Source: DATLED01 sp046597375
GTDB taxonomy: Bacteria > Actinomycetota > Acidimicrobiia > Acidimicrobiales > CADCTF01
NCBI GenBank assembly: GCA_046597375.1
Contig: JBKJKM010000317.1
Span: 1-7,251, forward strand
DNA: 7,251 bases
Reading direction: 5' to 3'
Below the pieces are notes generated by a model, which did no database searches, was not told the origin of the DNA, and saw only the letters and a list, made by a program, of their open reading frames with translations. Each line of letters opens with the position of its first letter. Positions within the stretch are counted from its first letter, which is position 1. The translations under genes and the position numbers were made by a program. Below are positions 1 to 5,200 of the stretch, one piece after another.

Positions 1-88
1 TTGTGGTCGTGGGTGAGCACGCAGACGGCGTCTCGCGGCCCGAGGTCGGCGCCGTTGGCAGCGAGGTAGCGGTCGGGCCAGTCGACGA
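1..88 (-). pseudogene. Inverted fragment of a second xdhC allele
   Basis: Read on the minus strand from base 88 to base 1, this arm encodes about 28 residues of XdhC, from DWPDRYLAANG to CVLTHDHK. It matches the plus-strand copy except for one Asp-to-Ala change. It joins the plus-strand gene head to head in mid-domain, so neither copy has its N-terminal part here. It probably derives from a second strain variant joined by a chimera. If real, it would be a broken inverted duplicate. Confidence 0.6.
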
Positions 89-181
89 GGTCGTCGTCGA
101 CTGGCCCGATCGCTACCTCGATGCCAACGGCGCCGACCTGGGGCCGAGAGACGCGGTGTGCGTGCTCACCCACGACCACAA
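1..181. repeat. Large imperfect inverted repeat at the left edge
   Basis: Bases 1-88 are the reverse complement of bases 94-181 at 82 of 88 positions, around the 5-base centre 89-93. Mismatched left-arm positions are 24, 27, 35, 42, 61 and 72. The right arm is the authentic xdhC coding strand. Read on the minus strand, the left arm encodes the same peptide, from DWPDRYL to CVLTHDHK. Five of the six differences are synonymous and one changes Asp to Ala, so the arms look like two diverged alleles rather than a perfect copy with random errors. The centre contains GTCGACGA and its complement TCGTCGAC, a short natural palindrome in the xdhC sequence that could seed a fold-back. The repeat reaches base 1, so it may extend further left. 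I favour an assembly or amplification chimera over a real inverted duplication. Confidence 0.93.
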
Positions 182-512
182 GTTCGACGTGCCGGCGGTC
201 GTCGCCGCCCTCCGGACGCGCGTTGGGTATCTGGGAGCGATGGGTTCGAGACGCACCGACGCCGAGCGCCGCCAACGACTCCGTGACGCGGGTGTGACCG
301 ACGACCAATTGGCCAGATTGCTGGCCCCGATCGGCCTGGACATCGGGGCCAGGACACCCGAGGAGACTGCCGTGTCGATCTGCGCCGAGATCATCGCTCT
401 TCGCACGGGGCGGCGGCCCCCGAGCCTGCGCGACACTGAAGGTCCGATCCATGCCCGGGGAACCAGCGGGGTCGCCAGGACCGGGAGGGGTGACGCAGGG
501 GATGCTGCCTGA
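3..512 (+). CDS. xdhC: XdhC/CoxF-family molybdoenzyme maturation factor, partial (C-terminal Rossmann domain)
   Basis: XdhC-family proteins bind molybdenum cofactor and help insert its mature sulfurated form into xanthine dehydrogenase, CO dehydrogenase and related molybdo-hydroxylases. The frame is open to the window edge, but only the part from about position 84 onward (DEVVVDWPDRYL) reads as XdhC. The first 27 or so codons are the antisense arm of the inverted repeat and should not be trusted as protein. The visible C-terminal domain has VCVLTHDHKFD (residues 52-62 of this frame), the nucleotide-binding glycine motif GYLGAMGSRR (75-84) and the family signature GLDIGARTPEETAVSI (111-126). 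The N-terminal XdhC/CoxI domain is absent. The last 11 bases overlap the next gene if that starts at 502. MocA and CoxG downstream fit the same role. The family call is firm; the true start cannot be determined here. Confidence 0.88.
   Translation: MVVGEHADGVSRPEVGAVGSEVAVGPVDEVVVDWPDRYLDANGADLGPRDAVCVLTHDHKFDVPAVVAALRTRVGYLGAMGSRRTDAERRQRLRDAGVTDDQLARLLAPIGLDIGARTPEETAVSICAEIIALRTGRRPPSLRDTEGPIHARGTSGVARTGRGDAGDAA
484..490 (+). promoter_or_regulatory. Candidate ribosome binding site for the first DUF1707 gene
   Basis: A GGAGGGG run lies 11 bases before the ATG at 502, inside the 3' end of xdhC. The spacing is slightly long. A second purine-rich run touches the ATG directly. This supports the 502 start over the upstream in-frame ATG at 451, which has only a weak GAAGG 8 bases before it. 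Confidence 0.4.
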
Positions 513-1131
513 AGAGTCGGGTTCGAACGGGGTTCGGATCGCGGACACCGATCGCGACCGCGTCGTGGCCTTGCTCCGCCTCCACTGCACGGAGGGTCGC
601 ATCACCCTCGACGAGTTCAGCGACCGAGTTGGCGGGGTCTATGCCGCTCGCACGGCGTCGGAGCTCGACGAGATGGTCCGCGACCTACCGGCGCCCTGGT
701 CGGAGAAGGCAAGGGTCGACCCGCTCGGCGGCGACCGCTCCCGACCCCGCCGGGCCGTCAAGTGGCTCGTCGCCGTGTTCGGTGACACCACCCGCCAGGG
801 TCGGTTCACACTCGACGACGAGAGTGCGGCGGTCGCGGTGTTCGGCGATTGCACCCTCGACCTCAGCGAAGCCCTCATCGAGGGCCCCAACCCGCTGGTG
901 ACGGCTCTCGCTGTTTTCGGCGACATCACGGTCATCGTCCCTGACGGCATTCAGGTCGATCTCGAGGGCGTCGCCATCTTCGGCGACAAGCGGGTGTCCA
1001 CCGGACCGACCCCGCCGGTGCCCGGGTCGCCGGTCGTCCTCGTCCGCGCCTTCGCCGTGTTCGGCCAGGTGCATGTGCGGCCGCCTCGGGAACGCAGCGA
1101 TCGACGGTTCCGGCGGCACGGCGTCCGGTGA
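502..1131 (+). CDS. DUF1707 protein with LiaF-like C-terminal beta-repeat domain
   Basis: The product is a 209-residue protein of unknown function. Residues about 10-63 form a DUF1707 domain: VRIADTDRDRVV, then EGRITLDEF and a closing ELDEMVRDLP. This small N-terminal module is common in actinobacterial proteins and resembles the SHOCT type. Residues about 88-193 contain five repeats of a hydrophobic-Phe-Gly-Asp motif (VFGD at 92, 113 and 138, IFGD at 159, VFGQ at 186), the pattern of the LiaF C-terminal/DUF2154 domain, which probably packs as beta-strands. No signal peptide or membrane segment is visible, so it is probably cytosolic. The ATG at 502 overlaps the xdhC stop by 11 bases. In-frame starts at 451 (ATG) and 490 (GTG) would add 17 or 4 residues outside the domain. 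It is a clear paralog of the N-terminal half of the next gene: the repeat Phe spacing is 21, 25, 21, 27 here and 20, 25, 21, 27 there. LiaF belongs to cell-envelope stress sensing, but that role here is speculation. Confidence 0.88.
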   Translation: MLPEESGSNGVRIADTDRDRVVALLRLHCTEGRITLDEFSDRVGGVYAARTASELDEMVRDLPAPWSEKARVDPLGGDRSRPRRAVKWLVAVFGDTTRQGRFTLDDESAAVAVFGDCTLDLSEALIEGPNPLVTALAVFGDITVIVPDGIQVDLEGVAIFGDKRVSTGPTPPVPGSPVVLVRAFAVFGQVHVRPPRERSDRRFRRHGVR

Positions 1132-2534
1132 GCAGCGACCTCCCGAGCGTTCGGGTCGACGACAGCGACCGCGATCGCGCCGTGGCCTTCCTGCGCCACC
1201 ACTGTGCTGCCGGCCTGATCACCCTCGACGAGTTCTCCGATCGGGTTGGCCACGTCTTCGCGGCGACGACCAACACCGACATCGAGGTCGTCACCAACGA
1301 TCTCCCCGTCATCGGGAGAACGACGAGCGGCTCGACCACGGGCACCGCGGGGGCGACCACCGGTCGGGTGCGTTCGGCCGCCCGGTGGACGGTCTCGATC
1401 TTCAGCGGCAGCCAACGAAAGGGCCGCTGGCGGGTGGAGAAGGAGACCACGGCCATCAGCTTCATGGGCGCCTGTCTGCTTGATCTTCGCCAGGCCGAGG
1501 TGGTCGGCGAGGAGATCACCATCAACGCCATCGCGTTCATGGGGGGTGTCGACGTCATCGTGCCCGAAGGCATCGAGGTCGTCCTCGAGGGATTCGCTTT
1601 CATGGGCGGCAAGCAGGCCTCGATCCGCGAGGTCCCGGTGCTGCCGGGTTCACCACTGGTGCGAGTGCGGGCCTTCGCCTTCATGGGTGGAGTCACCGTG
1701 CGCAGTCGACGTCCGCCGGGGGAGACGCCGATCCGGAGTCGGAGTCGTGATCGCGGCCGTGAGGAGCGTGACCGCGACCGCGCCGATCGCGATCGGGAAC
1801 GGGCGCTGCGGCGCTCGGGTCGGCGGGATCACGGCCACGAGCACGGTCACGGCTTCGGCCCGGACTTCGGCGGAGGGTCCGGCCCACCGATGATGCCTCC
1901 TTCGCGGTCCGGCTCGCCGATGATGCCTCCTTCGCGGCCATCGCCACCGCCGCGACGTCGTGGCATCGAGGCAGTGGCCGCCGACGTGCGCGACGAATGG
2001 ACCCAGCTCCGGGCCCAGGTGGCGCCTGAGGGCACGGTCACGATCTTCTTCAGCGACATCGAGGGATTCACGTCCCTGAACGAGCGGGTCGGCGACCAAC
2101 GGGCCCAGGGCCTTTTGCGCGATCACTATCGGCTGGTGCGCGAGGAGTTGCTGACCCATCGCGGCTTCGAGGTGAAGGTCCACGGCGACGGGTTCATGGT
2201 CGCCTTCGACAGCGCCGCACGGGCATTGCGGTGCGCACGGGCGGTACAGGTACGCCAGCAGGAGTGGAGCGCCGCTCATCCCGACACGCCGATCCGGGTG
2301 CGCATGGGCCTCCACACCGGTGAGGCGATCCGTGACGCCGACGATTTCCTCGGGTCGACGGTCAATCTGGCCTCGCGCATCGCCACGGCGGCCCGAGGCG
2401 GCGAGATCTTGGTGTCGGCTCTGCTCAAGGAGTTGTGCGCGTCGTCGGGTGAGTTCGACTTCGACCAGGGCCAGGAGATCGACCTCAAGGGCATCTCCCA
2501 GCCGCACAAGGTCTTCTCCGTCGCCTGGTCGTGA
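1128..2534 (+). CDS. DUF1707–LiaF-like–class III adenylate/guanylate cyclase fusion
   Basis: This 468-residue protein probably makes cAMP (or cGMP) from ATP (or GTP). Residues 8-60 are a DUF1707 domain. Residues about 86-192 are a LiaF-like repeat domain with IFSG at 91 and FMG motifs at 112, 137, 158 and 185. Residues 195-280 are a linker rich in Arg/Asp, then His and Gly, then Pro. Residues about 300-466 are a class III cyclase domain. Its catalytic set looks complete: metal-binding Asp310 (FFSDIEGFT) and Asp354 (HGDGF), purine-recognising Lys350 and Asp406 (DDFLGSTVN), and transition-state Asn413 and Arg417 (VNLASR). The Lys/Asp pair favours ATP, so adenylate cyclase is the better guess. 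No membrane segment is visible. The GTG start overlaps the previous stop as GTGA, and no Shine-Dalgarno is evident, which suggests translational coupling. The N-terminal half is paralogous to the preceding gene. A regulatory role for that half is inference. Confidence 0.92.
   Translation: MSSDLPSVRVDDSDRDRAVAFLRHHCAAGLITLDEFSDRVGHVFAATTNTDIEVVTNDLPVIGRTTSGSTTGTAGATTGRVRSAARWTVSIFSGSQRKGRWRVEKETTAISFMGACLLDLRQAEVVGEEITINAIAFMGGVDVIVPEGIEVVLEGFAFMGGKQASIREVPVLPGSPLVRVRAFAFMGGVTVRSRRPPGETPIRSRSRDRGREERDRDRADRDRERALRRSGRRDHGHEHGHGFGPDFGGGSGPPMMPPSRSGSPMMPPSRPSPPPRRRGIEAVAADVRDEWTQLRAQVAPEGTVTIFFSDIEGFTSLNERVGDQRAQGLLRDHYRLVREELLTHRGFEVKVHGDGFMVAFDSAARALRCARAVQVRQQEWSAAHPDTPIRVRMGLHTGEAIRDADDFLGSTVNLASRIATAARGGEILVSALLKELCASSGEFDFDQGQEIDLKGISQPHKVFSVAWS
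1878..1937 (+). repeat. Tandem 30-bp duplication in the cyclase linker
   Basis: Two adjacent 30-base units (1878-1907 and 1908-1937) match at 28 of 30 positions. They encode SGPPMMPPSR and SGSPMMPPSR, residues 251-270 of the cyclase fusion. The unit length is a multiple of three, so the duplication keeps frame. It lies in the Pro-rich end of the linker, just before the cyclase domain. Confidence 0.85.
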
Positions 2535-3103
2535 CGACGGCTGCGGTGGTGCTGGCCGCGGGGGCCGGCTCCCGTTTCGTCGGCCACTCGCACAAGCTGG
2601 CGGCTGACTTTCGAGGTCGGCCGCTGGTGGTCTGGGCCGTGGAGCACGCCCGGTCGGCCGGACTCGACGAGACCGTCGTGGTCGAAGGCGCGCTCGATCT
2701 CTCGTCGGTTCTGACTCCGGCGGCCGGCGTCACCGTGCTGTCGAACCCCAGGTGGGCCGAGGGGCAGGCGACGTCGCTCGGCGTCGCCGTCCGCCACGCC
2801 CGTGCCCAGGGACACGACGCCATCGTGGTCGGCCTCGGCGACCAGCCACTGGTGCGGCCGACGGCGTGGCGCGCCGTCGCCGACGCAGGTGGGAAGGTCG
2901 CCCCCGTCGTCGTCGCCACCTACGACGGGCGCCGCGGCAATCCGGTGCGGATCGACGCCGCCATTTGGGACCAACTGCGCTTCGAAGGCGACGAAGGAGC
3001 GAGGGAGCTCATGCGCCGGCGGCCGGAGCTCGTGGGCGAAGTAGCGTGCGCTGGCAATCCGGCGGACGTCGACACCGTGGAGGATCTCGAGCAGTGGAGC
3101 TGA
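2531..3103 (+). CDS. mocA: MocA-like molybdenum cofactor nucleotidyltransferase
   Basis: The product is a 190-residue NTP-transferase of the MobA/MocA fold. MocA transfers CMP to molybdopterin to give the cytosine dinucleotide cofactor used by CO dehydrogenase, xanthine and aldehyde oxidoreductases. Visible motifs are the nucleotide-binding loop LAAGAGSRF (8-16) with Lys22, GQATSL (78-83), the metal-binding GLGDQPLV (101-108), RGNPV (135-139) and DVDTVEDL (179-186). Length and domain boundaries are normal for the family. The GTG start overlaps the cyclase stop as GTGA. XdhC upstream and CoxG downstream favour MocA over MobA. The MobA-like CTP/GTP preference cannot be read with certainty, so the symbol rests on context as well as motifs. 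Confidence 0.85.
   Translation: MTTAAVVLAAGAGSRFVGHSHKLAADFRGRPLVVWAVEHARSAGLDETVVVEGALDLSSVLTPAAGVTVLSNPRWAEGQATSLGVAVRHARAQGHDAIVVGLGDQPLVRPTAWRAVADAGGKVAPVVVATYDGRRGNPVRIDAAIWDQLRFEGDEGARELMRRRPELVGEVACAGNPADVDTVEDLEQWS
3079..3083 (+). promoter_or_regulatory. Ribosome binding site of the coxG-like gene
   Basis: GGAGG lies 10 bases before the GTG at 3094, within the 3' end of mocA. It supports the 3094 start; the frame stays open for more than 300 bases upstream, but that part is a shadow of mocA. Confidence 0.6.
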
Positions 3104-3846
3104 CCAACGAATTCCGGGTGAGCGTCCCCGTGGAGGACGCCTGGGCCGTGCTGACCGACGTCGAGCGGATCGCGCCCTGCCTGCCGGGCGCCCAGCTCCA
3201 AGAGATCGAGGGGGACGAGTACCGGGGCATCGTCAAGGTGAAGGTCGGTCCGATCACCGCCCAGTACAAGGGCAAGGCCACGTTCCAGTCGCGCGATGAC
3301 GATGCCCACGTCGCCGTCCTCAAGGCCGAGGGCCGTGACACGCGTGGGCAGGGCAATGCCAGCGCCATCATCACGGCGACCCTGACGCCCGAGGCCGGCG
3401 GAACCGCAGTCAAGGTCGTCACCGACCTGACCATCACCGGCAAGGTCGCCCAGTTCGGCCGGGGCGTGCTGGTCGACGTGTCGGGCAAGCTCCTCACCCA
3501 GTTCGTCGAGTGCCTGGAGAACGACCTCCTGAGCGGCGCGACCTCACCATCCGCCGCAGCGCCAGCAGCGCCGGCAGCATCCGCCGCATCCGCCGCATCC
3601 GCCGCACCCGCCGCGCCGGGAGCGCCCGCGAGCAGCCGCCCGCCGAGCGGCCAGCCTGCGAGCCGGGAGGGCTCCGCGGCGCCGAAGGCGGCTGAGAGCA
3701 CGGTGCGCAAGATCGAGCACAAGGCGGCGGCGCCGGTCGACTTGCTCGATGCGGCCGGCGTGCCGCTGGCCAAGCGCGCCATTCCCGTGGTGGCGGGCGT
3801 CCTGGTGATCGTGTGGTTCCTGCGCCGTCGTCGTCGCAAGCGCTGA
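3094..3846 (+). CDS. coxG: CoxG-like SRPBCC protein with C-terminal membrane anchor
   Basis: The product is a 250-residue CoxG-family protein. CoxG accompanies aerobic CO dehydrogenase and related molybdo-hydroxylases; in mycobacteria it is reported to bind menaquinone and link the enzyme to the membrane. Residues 1-147 form the SRPBCC domain: ELTNEFRVSVPVEDAWAVL at the start, IAPCLPGA (26-33), VKVGPITAQYKGKA (49-62) and the helix ending LLTQFVECLENDLL. Residues about 148-225 are an Ala/Pro/Ser linker without apparent structure. Residues about 229-243 (AIPVVAGVLVIVWFL) form a short hydrophobic segment followed by RRRRRKR, which reads as a C-terminal anchor with the tail in the cytoplasm. The GTG at 3094 overlaps the mocA stop by 10 bases and is preceded by GGAGG. 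A general SRPBCC lipid- or quinone-binding role remains possible if no CO dehydrogenase is linked. Confidence 0.87.
   Translation: MELTNEFRVSVPVEDAWAVLTDVERIAPCLPGAQLQEIEGDEYRGIVKVKVGPITAQYKGKATFQSRDDDAHVAVLKAEGRDTRGQGNASAIITATLTPEAGGTAVKVVTDLTITGKVAQFGRGVLVDVSGKLLTQFVECLENDLLSGATSPSAAAPAAPAASAASAASAAPAAPGAPASSRPPSGQPASREGSAAPKAAESTVRKIEHKAAAPVDLLDAAGVPLAKRAIPVVAGVLVIVWFLRRRRRKR
3577..3612 (+). repeat. 9-bp tandem repeat in the coxG linker
   Basis: Four head-to-tail copies of GCATCCGCC are present, the last with one T-to-C change. They encode ASA/APA tripeptides of the Ala-rich linker. The unit keeps frame, so copy-number change would lengthen or shorten the tether without breaking the gene. 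Confidence 0.8.
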
Positions 3847-4289
3847 GCGACCTCGAACAGGTCGTCGCTCGACTCGGGCGCCGTCCGCAGGGTGCGTTCG
3901 CGGTGGTGGTGCGCGACGTCGGAGGGGCACCGGTCGTGATCCGAAACGCGCCGCTGCTCGACGACGGCCGGCCCATGCCGACGCGCTACTGGTTGTTGGC
4001 GTCCGACATTCGCGACGCCGTCAGCCGAATCGAGGCGGCCGGCGGCGTCGACCGGGCCGAGCGCGAGGTCGACGCCGACGAGTTGATCGCCGCCCACCGG
4101 CGCTACGGCGAGGAGCGCGACGCCGCCCTCCCTCCGGATTGGGACGGACCTCGGCCCTCGGGAGGCGTCGCCGGCACCCGCGTGGGCGTGAAGTGCCTGC
4201 ATGCTCACTACGCCTGGCACCTCGCCGGCGGCGACGATCCGGTTGGCCGTTGGGTCGAAGTGGAACTGTCCACGGGGAACTGGTCGTGA
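3813..4289 (+). CDS. DUF501 family protein
   Basis: This conserved actinobacterial protein of 158 residues has no known function. Family features are the N-terminal LEQVVARLGRRPQGAFAVVVR (14-34), the PTRYWLLASDI segment (56-66), and the C-terminal TRVGVKCLHAHYAWHLAGG (122-140), where Cys128, His130, His132 and His136 could bind metal. It directly precedes ppx, as in Mycobacterium (Rv1025–Rv1026). The GTG at 3813 is the only usual in-frame start before the domain and overlaps coxG by 34 bases. A CTG at 3843, sharing CTGA with the coxG stop, would give a tighter junction and remove 10 nonconserved residues, but CTG starts are rare. The family call is secure; the exact start is not. Confidence 0.85.
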   Translation: MVPAPSSSQALSDLEQVVARLGRRPQGAFAVVVRDVGGAPVVIRNAPLLDDGRPMPTRYWLLASDIRDAVSRIEAAGGVDRAEREVDADELIAAHRRYGEERDAALPPDWDGPRPSGGVAGTRVGVKCLHAHYAWHLAGGDDPVGRWVEVELSTGNWS

Positions 4290-5200
4290 GCGCAGTCGCC
4301 GCCGTCGACTGCGGCACGAACGGCACCCGCATCCTGATCGTCGATGCCGGTGGCCGAGTTCTCGAGCGGCGCACCATCATCACCGGGCTCGGCCAAGGCG
4401 TCGACCAGACCAACCGACTGGCGCCGGCGGCGATCGAACGCGTCATGGTCGTGCTGCGGGACTACCGCCGGCTGCTCGACGGCCACGGGGTCGAACGTGT
4501 GCGGGTGACGGCCACGTCGGCTGCTCGGGACGCCGCCAACCGGGAGGAATTCTTCGACACCGCCGAGTCGGTGATCGGCGTGCGCCCGGAGTTGTTGAGT
4601 GGCGTGGAGGAGGGCCGGCTGAGCTTCGCCGGCGCCATCTCCGAACTCGATGCCGCCAATGGACCATTCCTGGTGGTCGACATCGGCGGCGGTTCGACGG
4701 AGTTCGTGGTTGGGCGCGACGAGCCCACCGGCGTGCACTCCATCGACGTCGGCTGCGTGCGGTTGACCGAGCGCTACCTCGGCTCCGATCCGCCTGATGC
4801 CGGCGAGCTGGCCGACGCCCTGAGTATCGTGCGCAGCCATCTCGACGACGTCGTGCGCGAAGTGCCGGCCACGCTCGACGCGGCCCGCCTGGTCGGATTG
4901 TCCGGCAGTGTCACCACGGTGGCCGCCGTGGAGTTGGGCCTGCAGACCTTCGACCCGCGTCGGATCCACCATTTCGTGTTGACGAGAGCTGCGGCCGAGG
5001 ACGTGTTCCGCACGTTGGCGACGGAGCGGCGGGTGGACCGGGCCGCCAATCCCGGTCTGGCCTCGGATCGGGTCGAGACGATCGTCGCCGGCGCCTTGAT
5101 CCTCGTCGCCGTGATGCGCCACTTCGACTTCGACGAGTGTTTGGTCTCGGTGTCCGACATCCTCGATGGCCTGGTGGCTTCACTCCTCGGGGGGCACTAG
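4286..5200 (+). CDS. ppx: Ppx/GppA family exopolyphosphatase
   Basis: The product is a 304-residue phosphatase of the ASKHA fold, expected to release phosphate from polyphosphate or the 5'-phosphate of pppGpp. Motifs in order are the phosphate-1 loop AAVDCGTNGTR (5-15), VTATSAARDAANREEF (74-89), SGVEEGRLSF (105-114) around the catalytic glutamate region, the phosphate-2 loop VVDIGGGSTEF (130-140), SIDVGCVRLTERYL (152-165), VGLSGSVTTVAA (203-214), and DRVETIVAGALIL (261-273). The length matches the short two-domain actinobacterial Ppx form, lacking the C-terminal HD-like region of E. coli Ppx. Short homologs such as Rv1026 act on polyphosphate; whether this one also acts on pppGpp cannot be told. 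The GTG start shares GTGA with the DUF501 stop. The 3' end overlaps the convergent oxidase gene by 21 bases. Confidence 0.92.
   Translation: MSAVAAVDCGTNGTRILIVDAGGRVLERRTIITGLGQGVDQTNRLAPAAIERVMVVLRDYRRLLDGHGVERVRVTATSAARDAANREEFFDTAESVIGVRPELLSGVEEGRLSFAGAISELDAANGPFLVVDIGGGSTEFVVGRDEPTGVHSIDVGCVRLTERYLGSDPPDAGELADALSIVRSHLDDVVREVPATLDAARLVGLSGSVTTVAAVELGLQTFDPRRIHHFVLTRAAAEDVFRTLATERRVDRAANPGLASDRVETIVAGALILVAVMRHFDFDECLVSVSDILDGLVASLLGGH

Noticed and set aside
451..501. Earlier ATG for the first DUF1707 gene
   Set aside because: It would add 17 Gly/Pro-rich residues before the domain and overlap xdhC by 62 bases. The 502 start has the better purine-rich upstream sequence, though 451 is not excluded.
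932..1696. 254-codon open frame on the minus strand
   Set aside because: It is antisense to both DUF1707 genes and consists of Arg/Ser/Pro-rich shadow sequence.
1740..1860. CG-rich repeats such as GACCGCGA considered as a CRISPR-like or binding-site array
   Set aside because: They are in-frame Arg/Asp codons of the cyclase linker, with no spacers and no regular unit.
1650..2507. 285-codon open frame on the minus strand
   Set aside because: It is antisense to the cyclase domain, which carries all catalytic motifs on the plus strand.
2752..3093. Upstream extension of the coxG frame
   Set aside because: It overlaps mocA in another frame and is Arg-rich shadow sequence. The SRPBCC domain begins at the GTG at 3094, which has a GGAGG.
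3009..4220. 403-codon open frame on the minus strand
   Set aside because: It is antisense to mocA, coxG and DUF501, with low-complexity Ala/Asp runs copied from the coxG linker and no domain.
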